A DNA stretch of 64,000 nt. Origin: Microthyrium microscopicum (lineage: Eukaryota; Ascomycota; Dothideomycetes; Microthyriales; Microthyriaceae). Position numbers and translations under genes: made by a program. Positions 21,213-31,713 of the stretch are shown here, in pieces. Every line of letters starts with the position of its first letter. Positions within the stretch are counted from its first letter, which is position 1. The notes below the pieces were generated by a model. It did no database searches and was not told where the DNA came from. It saw only the letters and a program-made list of their open reading frames with translations. The stretch is from NCBI GenBank assembly GCA_010405405.1, contig MU004239.1, positions 1,442,722-1,506,721 of the forward strand, read 5' to 3'.

Positions 21213-23168
21213 TTCAGATGTTATGTCTGAGATGTAACACGTTTTGGGCGAATGGAGATGATTTGGGCGGGACACGGTTTACAAGCCAACACGAAGGAGC
21301 GATCACAAAAGTCTTATACCAACAATTACCGGCTGTTGAATGACTGGTAATTGAGTGCATTTTTATCACTTTTAAGCAGGGCTTTGGAAAATGCTACAAT
21401 AATAACCGTATTCCAGGTAGTATGTGATAGTGGTAGGATCGAGGGATTCATTTATCAATATTCCTTCCGTGCTGAGTGGTATGGCACTTGCTCAGATCGA
21501 TCATTGGCTGAAAGAACTTGGAAGCTCCGATGGAGTTGGCAATAGTCAACGATACTACTACGGTACGAAGAGAATCTTCGGCTCGTCGAGTCCATCGTAC
21601 TGGGTGCAATGGCTTGCTTCGCGGCTGCTAAACCTCGACCGTGGACTTCACTTGATGTAATGGCTCACATCACTTCAAGATAACGAATTCCTTCTACAAT
21701 TAACGATATGTCTCAATTCTTATCATTTTACAGCCGAAGAGAAAGTAAAAGATGTGTACCGACAGAGATGCGACACCCAATGATTGGTCCTTGAATCACT
21801 GGACGTCTGTCAGCTAGCCGGGCTCCAACGACTTTCCGAAAATCGGCCTTGATACTGCCATGATGCACATGAAACACATATAATGTCCAGGTAGGTACTT
21901 GAGTCCCTAACAAGCTCGCAAGAGCGCAGCTCTAGTGCGACTAGGTACATACCAGGCCCGAGGTACCTCATTCACACCATCTCGAATCGGCTTATAGAGA
22001 TAGGACACTGAGCCTGGACATGACATTTGAGAGCTGGGCAGTAAATGACAGATGGCATTAAGCTAAAAAAATCATTCAATATCACCAAGAATCAGTTCTT
22101 TTTTCACTGACATAGATAGTACGATTTCGATGAGTAATTGTTTCTACTTCGTTTCCCGCTTCTCAGTGTTGTTGAGATTGTTTCGAAACATCAAGATGGC
22201 CAGCAAGTCGGAGACCTTCCCCTCCTCAATCCTTGAATTCATCGATGTTGGCAGGGTTCACTGATTTTTGGACCAGGTAAACTATTCGAGAGGCTGGTTT
22301 TCGGTCACGTTGGAATCCAGAGCCTTGAAGATCTCAACGTTTGACTCCTTGGAACAATCACCTCCTGCCAACATATAAGGCTAAGGCACGACTCGCTTGA
22401 CAGGTGACAGACACGAGACGTTAAACTTGAACGAGATAGTCAACCGACAAGTAAACTCCAAGATGTATAACTATTGGCTACAATTGACAGCCATTAGCGA
22501 CTACTGGATGCATCCATGCATGAGTGGCTTCAGGCATTCTACTTGTCTTGCCTACGAAAGCCTCGAGTCATGCCCTTGTGGCAGCCAAGTTCGTACCCCT
22601 GGTATGTGAACAAGGCTCGCTACCGTGAAGAACATGATTCCTGTAGAATCCATTGAAAATTTCGAGTCTCGAAATCCCTTTGTGCATGCTTGCTCAACTC
22701 CCGAGGCTAATACCATTAATGGCCGCAAAGTACTGAAATATTCCTGGTTCTTCAATGAAAACGAGTCATTGTTATCACGCCCAGCTGCATGTATACGAAT
22801 ATTTTACCCCATAAACAGCTACTCCCCATTGTTTCTTTCTTGACCTTATACGAGCTACATATTCCAGAATATGATTTGCGTACTTGCGTAAACTCTAAAT
22901 CCGCAGACGGAATTTGCCGTCTCTAATAACTCATTGCCAGTAAGTAAAGTCTTTCACCACATTCTTTCTGTTTATACAACCTATGCTATGGAATTGCTTA
23001 AAGAGTACATATGGCTCTGGTAGTGGGACGGGAGATATGAGCGCTGTTGGAAAGTTTGAGTATTGGCAGATCATGGCAGTCAATTGACCCCGAACCAAGT
23101 CCTTCTTTGACATCAAATGATTATGGAGAGCTTTACTAACTTCACTGGAGTCAGATTCAATCATCATA
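21213..23168. other. 2 kb divergent intergenic region
   Basis: Lies between the wall-protein gene (minus) and the receptor-like gene (plus). Short frames such as 22397-22609 and 22625-22843 have no domain or signal. No repeat noted. Probably promoters. Confidence 0.5.
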
Positions 23169-25240
23169 ATGAGCCTCGCGGACTTTAAAACGAACCCACC
23201 AACAGATAATGGCATTTTGACTCCTCCTCCACCGGGCGACCCAGCTTGGAGTACTGGTCGTCGAGAATGGATGCTCCCATTTGCTCTGGTCATTGAGATC
23301 GTAACTACAGTATTGCTCGTTATCAGGATATTTTCACGGATAAGCAAGCTAGGCGGGCAAGCCGGTGTAGACGACATCCTGATCGTCATAGCATGGCTGT
23401 TAGGGGCAGGCGTCACAGCATGTTGCATCTACGGTTTGTCCAGACTCTTCCCGAATCACTAAGCTAGCATAATACTAAAGATATCAATAGGTAGCAAAAG
23501 GCTGGGCTGGGATGTTCATATGATGTATTCACCGGCGGGAGAATGGCATCTGAGCGCCCTGGTATGTTTACTGTTTGAACTCTGGCAGTGATGAGGTCTG
23601 TTGCTAACATGATGGGCAGGTCACCATAATCGCGGAAGAGTTCTTTGTGTACTCTCTATTGTGCACTAAATTCTCGGTGCTGATGTTCTACCGTCGACTC
23701 GTGAAAGGAACGTACTCCGTCCACTTCAAATGGGCCCTTTGGTTTGGCATGTTTCTCGCTGTGGCCTCGAGCGTTATTCCAACAGTGTTGTCATTGACAT
23801 CTTGTACTCCCTTCAAGGCCAATTGGTGGCAATGGGATATAGGTTATGTGTATGCTAACGCATATCATTTCCACTGTCGAAAGGTAGCCAAGAAAGTCCT
23901 GGCCGCGCGGGTCAGTGGGGCATTGAGTGTGATTACAGACTTTTACAGCGTTATGCTTCCCGCTGTGTTGTTGCTGCGAATCAGAATCAACAAACGGCAG
24001 CGATGGGGTCTAATTGCAGTATTCAGTGTCGGTTACTGGTACGTTCTACGCCAAGAGATATGTCGAAGCGAGGCTAATTTGCTGGTCATATAGTGTTGTT
24101 GCTGCTGGATGCGTCAGAACCTACTATCTTTCGATCGCTGAAGAACCCATTGCAGATAAGAGTTGGACGCTATTTCAAGTTTGGGCAGCGAGCCTCGTGG
24201 AATGCAATGTGGCCATCATTTGTGCGTGTGCTCCTTCACTAAAATCCGTCACTGGACGATTCTTCCGCGATCTGTCCAGCAAGGGCGGCAGCAACAGCAA
24301 AGGTAGCAGCGAGACACCCAGTACTTCAACATATAACAGCGATGAGCCGCTTAAGAAGAAGGTCGAGGTCAGCTATAACAGCAAAGTTCCTTCTCAATCG
24401 CAGGTCTCCAAACGTGGCATCAGGAACTGGCATTTTGGCTCGAAGCGAGACAATGTTCAGGACGATATGTACTATGAAGACCCGGACGCCGACATGACAT
24501 CTTTCATCAAGACTCACGAATATGGCATCGACCCAAGAACGTCAGTGGCGGAAGCATACGATCATGATCTAGTTACCAGATTCGAGTCAAACTCCAGTTC
24601 AGATGCCCACGATGGTGAAATATCACTATCTCCGCGTCTTGACAACTCGGGATTTGCGCTTGCGAATTATCCAGCCACTCCACCGCCTACGTACTCCGCA
24701 GCTGCGACTCGTCAGGCTTCTCTCGGAAACATCGATCAACACACAAGAGCCACAGCCAGCTCCACACAACAAATACAAAGTCCTTCAAACCAGCAATTGT
24801 CAGTGGCTTCAAGCCAGCATATACCGAGTGCTTCAAACGCCCGAATTGTATACATACAACAGGAAGCCGCACGGCAAGCTCCCACCGAGGAAGAGCATTC
24901 TGGCACGTCCAGCTTTATATTCTTCGACGGCAACGATGGCGCAGAAAGAGTCGTTCGAGGTCGTCACAGCGACTTTCTGGAGTCAAGCACGACCAGCAGC
25001 GAATACGACTACTTGTCGTTTCCGGTCATGAATCCAGTCATCTCACGAACACAATCTCTTCGAGATGCCGCAGAGCTCGCTCGCCAACAAGCTCTTACGA
25101 ACGCGGCAAGTACTGTTCCGCCCCAGCTGCATGGATCTCGTTCAGCGAGCACGATCAGAGCAAATAATTGGCCACTTTCTCCGCATTCTCCAGGCAATAG
25201 CTATCGAACGATCGAATATCAGCCTGAATCCAGGCGATGA
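23169..25240 (+). CDS. Fungal rhodopsin-domain (PTH11-like) seven-helix membrane protein
   Basis: Four exons (23169-23433, 23491-23561, 23620-24038, 24094-25240) sum to 633 aa in phase. The first about 300 residues form the fungal rhodopsin domain: TM1 WMLPFALVIEIVTTVLLVIR, the loop motif AGVDDILIVIAWLL, then EEFFVYSLLCTKFSVLMFYRR, ITDFYSVMLPAVLLLRIR, and a final helix around WAASLVECNVAIICACAPSL. That spacing and those D and P positions are typical of the large PTH11-like family of putative surface sensors in Pezizomycotina. The long C-terminal tail (about 300 residues) is cytosolic, rich in Ser/Gln and repeats, with tyrosines that might be regulated. Ligand unknown. All introns are about 55-58 nt, so no introner here. 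Confidence 0.85.
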
Positions 25241-25436
25241 TACCGGTAGTGGCGGCTTGGTCAACCTCACCAATGAATGGACGACATCAATCATTCTCGC
25301 CTTGACATCTCCTAGTAGATAATCACTGTATTTAGCGGGCTGTAGTACTGTCTAATATCATTCGTTTACATCAAGTTATAGAGAGCTTCACCTTCACGCA
25401 TTCCTTAGCATGTGAGTTTTGAAATGTACATTATCA

Positions 25437-26195
25437 TTATTTGTATATGTATGCCACCACAAGTATGACCAGCATGGTGAATCGTTCCATTTTCCACATC
25501 GATAATCGAAAACCAGAGCTAGGCGTGGCATTGGCGCTGGGATTCGAAGAGGCAAGAACCTTCTTTCCACTGGGATATTGGATATTGTAGACCGGTAAAC
25601 TCGTCAACGCCACCGGCATTCCCAGCTGATGTTTACATGTTGCCTGGTTCGACTTCGACAAGTCCAGGGTGCAAGTTTCGTCGTACCCATAAGAGCATAA
25701 GCTGTCCAGAATATTATATAAAACATAATTCTTAGCCACCCAGCTGCTCGTTTGCGAAATACAGCTTGCGAGAAAATCCATGCTATTCGAAGCGCTCAAC
25801 GGTAATTTATGCCCATCCGTAGTTATCAAACTGGCGCACTTCGATGCGTCCACAGCCTCGTACTGCATTTCGGTCGCGCCGCCGGCTGTTGGCTTTGATG
25901 TCGCGGATGAGCCGGTTATGAGATAGTTCCAGGCATCGTAGCTAACATCGTATGCGCCGCCCGATTGATCGACTCGAAGAAGATACACGGATCGGCCACC
26001 GTATGATAGGGAGACGCAGATATTGGTGCAGTCGACCGACATGGGCCAGTAGGCGATTCGGTTGGTGTTTACATAGCAGCCTAGCACGCCAACGGAGGAC
26101 GAATAGCTATCGTGGGGAGTTGTCCAGACTGTTGTGGTGTCTGCGACAGCGCAGATGGAGGCTGCGAGCCATGAGATGAGATATGAACCGCGCAT
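25437..26195 (-). CDS. Secreted Cys-rich protein with C-terminal membrane or GPI tail
   Basis: A single exon of 252 aa. A signal peptide (MRGSYLISWLAASICAVA) is followed by SVGVLGCYVNTNRIAYWP, SVDCTNICVSLSYGGRSVYL and SGGAYDVSYDAWNYLITG. This layout I recognise as a family widespread in Leotiomycetes and Sordariomycetes, thought to have a barwin/expansin-like double-psi barrel. Later cysteines lie in DSLCSYGYDETCTLDLS and ATCKHQLG. The last 20 residues are hydrophobic (FTMLVILVVAYIYK) and may be a GPI or membrane anchor. No catalytic residue can be named. Convergent with the receptor gene, 196 bp apart. Confidence 0.75.
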   Translation of the reverse strand: MRGSYLISWLAASICAVADTTTVWTTPHDSYSSSVGVLGCYVNTNRIAYWPMSVDCTNICVSLSYGGRSVYLLRVDQSGGAYDVSYDAWNYLITGSSATSKPTAGGATEMQYEAVDASKCASLITTDGHKLPLSASNSMDFLASCISQTSSWVAKNYVLYNILDSLCSYGYDETCTLDLSKSNQATCKHQLGMPVALTSLPVYNIQYPSGKKVLASSNPSANATPSSGFRLSMWKMERFTMLVILVVAYIYK

Positions 26196-27267
26196 ATCTG
26201 GGTTTTAACGAGTGTCTGGCGATGGCATGGCCACCTGCGATGGAAAATGAGCGACTAGAGGTCCTGGCTTGGATGAGATGACATGCTGGCTGTCGCGAAA
26301 AGGTCGATGAAGCACGCGCTGAAGTTGAATGGGTGTTGTACAACTCCGGAAACGTTAAGGAAGTGAAGTTGGAGAAAAAGCTTGAAGGACGAAGCAGCCG
26401 TGCCGCGAAAAGGGGATTATTTTCGCATTACCCGAAATAGGCCTAGGAAGCGCTGTAAGACAAGCCACGAGGCTATCGACACCAATCAAGCGCGTGGAAA
26501 GTGTGGAAGCACAGATGTTTCAATGGATTCTGTGCGCCGCAAAACAACGCTCCGGCCCGGTCGATCGGATTCTGGGGAGGTTGGGGTTCATTTTCTGATC
26601 TTCACAACTAGAGTACCAGATGCTCGCTTTGCTTAGTATGGACTTGAATCTGTCATTTGTCCGGTTTACCAAGTTAGAAATGTTCCATGAATCTACCTAC
26701 CAATATCAGAAAGATAATGTCCTACATCACTTCTAGTGCTCACAATCGAACAAAGCATGGGGACATCCGAGAGCGTTAATAATGCCAATCTCATTTCAGA
26801 TATTTTTCGAAAGGCTGGAGAACTGGATAGCAATATCAGACTTTCGACGTTTGAGGAGATAGAGTTGATAACAGTTTGACACGCGTATTGACAGGCTTGA
26901 CAGGTTAGACGATATACAAGAAGAGCCTGGCTTTGTTCTGGTATATCGTAGACTACAAATATCGTTGAGGTCTTGAACAGTTTCTAGCCAACGTTTGCCA
27001 CAGAATAATGAGGCAGGCACTTACAGTAGTGGAAAAGAATTTTAGCGGCCAGTGTCAGTGGTCAACGAACTAATGATGAATCTGCAGTAGTACATCAGAT
27101 ACTGCCTTGACTGCCTCGCTCTATTTCCGGCCGGTCGCGGAGAAGGAGTTATAACCGTTTTCCAGGCTGCATGACTGATTCCATTTTCCTTACATCCTAA
27201 ATGATACGATTCAACGATAACGATTTTCTTTTCATGGCATAGCAGGTAAACGAAGCATTATTACAAC
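26196..27267. other. Divergent intergenic region
   Basis: About 1.07 kb between the Cys-rich secreted protein (minus) and the transporter (plus). No gene or repeat is recognised. Confidence 0.55.
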
Positions 27268-29049
27268 ATGAGTGCGCCAAACAACCTTGGTTCAACCAAA
27301 GATGAGAAGCCCTCTTCTACGCTAGATGAACCGGCTGGGGACTACCGAGATTTTGGTAAAGAAGAAATCGAAATGTCAGAGCAGTTCCTCAACATACCAG
27401 AAATACACCGATACCCAAGCCCGGACACACTTTCGGAACTTTCCATGTACGGCGATAGAGTCTGGTCAGCATCTACTATGCCAAATCCTCATTATCAAGC
27501 AGATGAAAAGGACAGTGGAAGAAGACATGGAGTTACTGGATTTCTTCATTCCTTTTGGGGTCGCAATAAAGGATTGGTATTAGTTTTGATTGCTCAAATC
27601 TTTGGTGTCCTGATGAATGTCACGACAAGACTTCTGGAACTCGAGGGAAATAATGGCAAGGGCATGCACCCTTTTCAAGTATGAGCTGTAATTGCATGGC
27701 CTCTGAGAGACTTGCTGACGGTTATAGATTCTACTTGCAAGAATGTTCATCACAGTTGTATTGGCATCATTGTACATGTACTATACCAAAACACCAGACT
27801 TCCCACTTGGTGCAAAGCCAGTTCGCAAAATTCTTGTTGCTCGTGGCCTAGGCGGATTCTTTGGGTAAGATGTTCCCAGAAACCATACACCTCTTGACGA
27901 CGGCCGATGAAATGAAAACTACTGTTTCTCCATGGCACTCGATGGCTATTATAGGATGCTTTTCTAATGGCGTGCTAAGGCTCCACCAAATGCGATGGGT
28001 GCCTGGGTGCTTCATGAAATCGCCACGAAAAAACTATCTGGCCTTTTCCAGAACTGTTAGCTCTGATAGATATCTAATACTGACGAATCTCAGGGTGTTC
28101 GGAATGTATTACTCCCTGCAATACTTGCCACTCGCCGATGCGACAGTCATTACCTTTTTAGCTCCGGGAATGGCTTGTTGGTAAGAATTTGTGGTGTTGG
28201 CTCCGATCGTAATTTCATACTGACAATTCCAGGGCATGCTCTTATTTTCTGAAAGAACCGTTTACACGAACAGAACAGATTGCTGCTCTTATTTCTCTCT
28301 TTGGTGTGGTTCTTATAGCACGTCCGGCCTCACTGTTCTCCTCCAACGCAGATCAAGCGACTGAGCCCCTGGCTGCTGCTTCCATTGGAAATACGACGAT
28401 ATCTGAGCCGGAAGATAGATTTTCCTACGATAATGTGACTCCAGAACAAAGAATTATGGCCGTCATGATGGCAATGCTGGGCGTTTTCGGGGCGGCTTGT
28501 GCCCTTACAACTTTAAGATGGATCGGAAATCGCGCTCATCCACTCATCTCCGTCAACTACTTCGCTACCTGGTGTACCATTGTCAGTGCCGTTGCGATTT
28601 TGTTTTTCCCTGGTGTTGACTTTGTCTTGCCGGCCAACTTAAAGGAGTGGACCCTGTTGGGTTTTCTTGGAATTTGTGGTTTCATCATGGTCAGTTAGCC
28701 GTCAGAGACCAACGGCTTGTAAGACTGACATTACTATTCCTAGCAATACCTCCTGGCAGCAGGCTTAGCTGTAGAAAAGTCTTCCAGGGCTACCAACATG
28801 ATTTATACTCAGATGCTGTTTGCTTTGGGCTTTGATAAGCTCATCTTTGGCACAAATCCTGCTCTTCTATCGATGGTAGGCTCCAGTTTGATATTGTCTT
28901 CGGCGATATACGTTGCCATACAAAAAGCGAACAATCAAGTGCCTCCTACGTCCAAGGACCCTCGGTCAGTAGATGCTAGTGAGGAATTGGGTTTAGTCCA
29001 ACATGTAGACTCTGAGGATTTAGATGCAAGTTCAAGTAGATCACCATAG
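27268..29049 (+). CDS. EamA/DMT-family membrane transporter
   Basis: Five exons (27268-27678, 27728-27864, 28094-28180, 28233-28689, 28744-29049) give 465 aa with phases 0/2/2/0. A hydrophilic N-terminus of about 100 residues precedes about ten membrane helices in two EamA repeats: KGLVLVLIAQIFGVLMNVTT, ILLARMFITVVLASLYMYY, FGMYYSLQYLPLADATVITF (the EamA signature), SLFGVVLIARPASLFSS, then the second repeat ending YTQMLFALGFDKLIFG. Members move metabolites or drugs across membranes; substrate unknown. Intron 2 (27865-28093, 229 nt) is one of the homologous introner-like introns, and intron 3 (28181-28232, 52 nt) looks like an eroded copy, so this gene has two family members. Introns 1 and 4 are ordinary (49 and 54 nt). 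Confidence 0.9.
27865..28093 (+). mobile_element. Introner-like element H (intron 2 of the DMT transporter)
   Basis: A 229-nt intron, phase 2. Its 5' end GTAAGATGTTCCC, followed by CTCTTGACGAC about 25 nt on, parallels the helicase intron at 42441-42821. Its core has TCCATGGCACTCGATGGCTA, as in the MITE family. Its 3' end carries CCACGAAAAAACTATCTGGCC, CTGTTAGCTCTGATA and AATACTGACGAATCTCAG. Sense orientation. Confidence 0.75.
28181..28232 (+). mobile_element. Eroded introner-like element J (intron 3 of the DMT transporter)
   Basis: A normal-sized 52-nt intron, phase 2, whose last 40 nt (GTGTTGGCTCCGATCGTAAT, then TTCATACTGACAATTCCAG) match the 3' ends of the long homologous introns. The core with MITE similarity is missing. 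I read it as an introner-derived intron reduced to its splicing parts. Confidence 0.7.
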
Positions 29050-29546
29050 GAATGATTATCTGATGAGCATGCCAATTGCGTGGTACTGAAGTAAGTGTCT
29101 ATGCTGAAAAATATATAAGCACCTACTGGGGGCTCTGATTGCTGCTCCGCTTCCTAACTCCCTGTTATAACAATATCGAATCTAGACAAGTCTCATACTC
29201 TCCAGGGACAAAATGAGTGAGCCGTCTCGGTAGGAGTAGTCGTTGGAATGGCTCACTTATTGACTCCCCAAGGAGCCATGCCACTAGGATCAACGCAATG
29301 CTTACGGGACACTTAATCTCATTATGCGCCCAGACAACAAAATCGATTATAGTGCTAATACTGCGTAGTCTCAGAAATGTACGCTTGCTTTATCTGACTT
29401 CCCACCACAAAGACATTTGGGGTTTCTTTGTTGGATGACCTTGATATTCTACAATGGCATTGAGTTTTGATAATGGCATCGATTTCTACAAAGCCTTTGT
29501 GTTTCCTTGTTCATTGCTCTGGTAGAGTACACTTATACTCCACAGC
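29050..29546. other. Tandem intergenic region
   Basis: About 500 bp between two genes on the + strand: the 3' end of the transporter and the promoter of the DUF3605 gene. Nothing else seen. Confidence 0.5.
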
Positions 29547-30320
29547 ATGATGAACATTAAACATTGCTCAGCTTGCCATCGACCTAGGCTCTATACCCAG
29601 TGCATTTCTCCTTCCTCAGAGAAAGCTTTCGAAAACATCACAGTAATAAGTGCTTCAAATATCTCCATGGAAGCCCAAGTTACCGCAGTGGCAAACAAAA
29701 TTGAATACTGGAACGTCAATATCCCAGTAGAGGAGCATACTGTGGATTGCCCTGACTTCCTGCTTGATTGCCCTCCTCATGAAGTCACAGTCTTATCCAC
29801 TCCAGAAGACGAGTTCGTCTTCACAACTTGGAACGATGTGACAGACGCACTGGAAGGTAAGCGTGCACTGTTCTTTGGTCGTCGACCCACGGTTCTACGT
29901 CGCTATTGCAAATATATGTACGACAAATGGGAGCAATATGGTTCCTATACCGCCCCATTGATGGCGCAACTGGGTTGGGAATCCTTGAAACCCATTTCCA
30001 AACATCCATTCCTATGTCCTTCTGACTATAAGATTGCGGTCAACGACTTTCCCTACGGCTTTGGTCCCGAGTTCTGCCACTTGACTGTGTGGAGTAAGTC
30101 TCCCTTGCCAAATGATGAATCTGGCTTCATGAAGTATTCTACTGAAGATTTGGTAGACGAGTTTGTGAAGCGGACATTTGCGAAACATCGAGGACGAAGG
30201 ATTTGGTGGGCTAATCCACAGCAGAGAAGAAGTGTTGAAGCCATTGATCATTTCCATGTCTTGCTTGATAATCCTGCCCCTGGATATGTAGCAGCATTGA
30301 CACGGTGCAGTGAAGCTTAG
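29547..30320 (+). CDS. DUF3605 protein (N-acetylglucosamine-induced protein 1-like)
   Basis: A single exon, 257 aa from the first ATG; the family core starts near the internal Met at about 29667, so the true start may be there (about 217 aa). The body matches DUF3605: IEYWNVNIPVEEHTVDCPDF, LSTPEDEFVFTTWNDV, RRYCKYMYDKWEQYGSYTAP, LGWESLKPISKHPF, then AVNDFPYGFGPEFCHLTVW. The family is named after a Candida gene induced by N-acetylglucosamine; no biochemical function is known. Two Trp/Tyr-rich motifs and the NDxPYG box, which define the family, are intact. Convergent with the GNAT gene, 209 bp apart. Confidence 0.8.
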   Translation: MMNIKHCSACHRPRLYTQCISPSSEKAFENITVISASNISMEAQVTAVANKIEYWNVNIPVEEHTVDCPDFLLDCPPHEVTVLSTPEDEFVFTTWNDVTDALEGKRALFFGRRPTVLRRYCKYMYDKWEQYGSYTAPLMAQLGWESLKPISKHPFLCPSDYKIAVNDFPYGFGPEFCHLTVWSKSPLPNDESGFMKYSTEDLVDEFVKRTFAKHRGRRIWWANPQQRRSVEAIDHFHVLLDNPAPGYVAALTRCSEA

Positions 30321-30529
30321 TTGACAATGTCGGGTAGCTAGTATCTGAGCTGTTGGAGGAGTGTATTTGTTAGTGCAAGAAATAATATAAATTATCATCT
30401 ATTTTTTCAAGATTTGCCTAATTCAGGTGAGATGAGCGTAAGATATAATGAAGTCGTAAGACACTGAATTGCCTTGTCGATTCTTTGCGTAAAGTATTTG
30501 CAAAGCTCTCATCTGTTCGATCCTTCCCT

Positions 30530-31045
30530 TTAGTTTCTGAGAGTCTTGATGTATTCCACAGATCCAACCCATTCTCCTTTACATTCGAAAGCATTCTCTT
30601 GTAGCTTCACTTGCTCAAAATTGAGTCTCTCAGCCAGTTTTCTTGATCCTATATTCCGTGGATCACACTCGATTCCAAGCGTGTGTAATGTTGGTATTAA
30701 TCCTAGCAGCCCTTCCACCGCTTCAACTGCGTAGCCTTTGCCCTGAGCACTGGGCAGGAAAGAGAACCATAGATCTCCGTGCTCAGAGTCGTGATCGACT
30801 TTCATCCCAACTCGACCGAGGAATTCTTTACTGTCCTTGCGCTCAACGATGAGGTCAAAAATGGTCCGTGGTTGTTCGGTTTGCGAACCGATAACAGAGA
30901 AGACATAATTGGCTGCTTCGATCTCGGTTTTTGGCTCCCAAGTTTGATACCTGACTACTGCAGGAATGGATTCGAGAGAATAGAATAAGGTTACATCAGT
31001 AGGAAGAAATTCCCTCAAATGAAGGCGCGACGTAAATGTTTCCAT
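30530..31045 (-). CDS. GNAT-family N-acetyltransferase (RimJ/RimL type)
   Basis: A single exon of 171 aa if started at METFTSRLHLREFLPTDV; the frame is open to 31144 but the extra 33 residues have no family counterpart. Features are the opening beta strand SRLHLREF, the acetyl-CoA binding P-loop region FLPSAQGKGYAVEAVEGLL (Q/R-x-x-G-x-G/A form), and the C-terminal strand IECDPRNIGSRKLAERLNF, which is the N-x-x-S box of RimJ/L-like enzymes. It probably acetylates a small amine or protein N-terminus; substrate unknown. Upstream lies the double-hairpin DNA. Confidence 0.85.
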   Translation of the reverse strand: METFTSRLHLREFLPTDVTLFYSLESIPAVVRYQTWEPKTEIEAANYVFSVIGSQTEQPRTIFDLIVERKDSKEFLGRVGMKVDHDSEHGDLWFSFLPSAQGKGYAVEAVEGLLGLIPTLHTLGIECDPRNIGSRKLAERLNFEQVKLQENAFECKGEWVGSVEYIKTLRN

Positions 31046-31282
31046 TGCATCGGCCTTGAAGGTTTGGATGAATTGAGAAGAACTGATAATGGGATGTAAA
31101 TTCTGCTTGTTGAAATATATAATTGGAGGCTTGCCTCCAATCATTTGTCATTTTGGTCCTGTCTAATGTTGCTGGGGGTCGAGAACAGAAGATAGCTAGG
31201 GAGCAAAATCCGACGGGCATATTGGGCGCAGTTTTGAGGACACATCATGTAACCGTGAAAGCTTGGCAAGTCAATTAGCTTA

Positions 31283-31317
31283 GCCCCTCCGGCCTAAGGA
31301 GGCCCGTCCGGCAGGAC
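31283..31317 (+). repeat. Double-hairpin GC element, copy 1
   Basis: 35 bp containing two adjacent hairpins: CCTCC-GGCCTAA-GGAGG and GTCC-GGCA-GGAC. A copy with one difference lies 90 bp downstream. The layout is that of fungal mitochondrial double-hairpin elements / GC clusters. Confidence 0.7.
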
Positions 31318-31372
31318 CCCAAAGCGAAGCGAAGGGCTAAAGAAGACGAAATAAAATCTGTTTAAATTCTTG

Positions 31373-31407
31373 GCCTCTCCGGCCTAAGGAGGCCCGTCCG
31401 GCAGGAC
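31373..31407 (+). repeat. Double-hairpin GC element, copy 2
   Basis: 34 of 35 bases equal to copy 1, same orientation; flanked by TTTAAATTCTTG and ATTTAAAACCATAAAATACG. See copy 1. Confidence 0.7.
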
Positions 31408-31713
31408 ATTTAAAACCATAAAATACGATTAAATAGCGGCCGCCAGCCAATCAAGTTATGAAGAGGCAGGCCTCTTCCCTCGGGGGCACCACGGACTACG
31501 TACTGTATCTGACCTTGATGTTGCTAAGAGGGAAGTCTTCCAGGAGGTATGTCAAACAGTATTGGGGAGCTCTTACCTTGCGGTGTCTAAAAATAGACAC
31601 CACCTACAACAAAATTCGAAGCAAAGTTCTGTACTCATTGACGACACAAATATGTAAGAAAAATTGAATATGATGGATGTTAAAATGAAGCTGAGATTGT
31701 GATTAGTTCAAGC

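Larger units (their letters stand above)
31046..31713. other. Intergenic region with possible mitochondrial-type DNA
   Basis: Contains two GC-rich double-hairpin repeats (31283-31317 and 31373-31407, listed separately) set in AT-rich spacers, then a 69-codon + strand frame (31458-31667) without an identified family. The mixture of AT-rich DNA with GC-rich hairpins is unlike the rest of the window and suggests a nuclear copy of mitochondrial DNA, but I cannot prove it. Confidence 0.4.
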
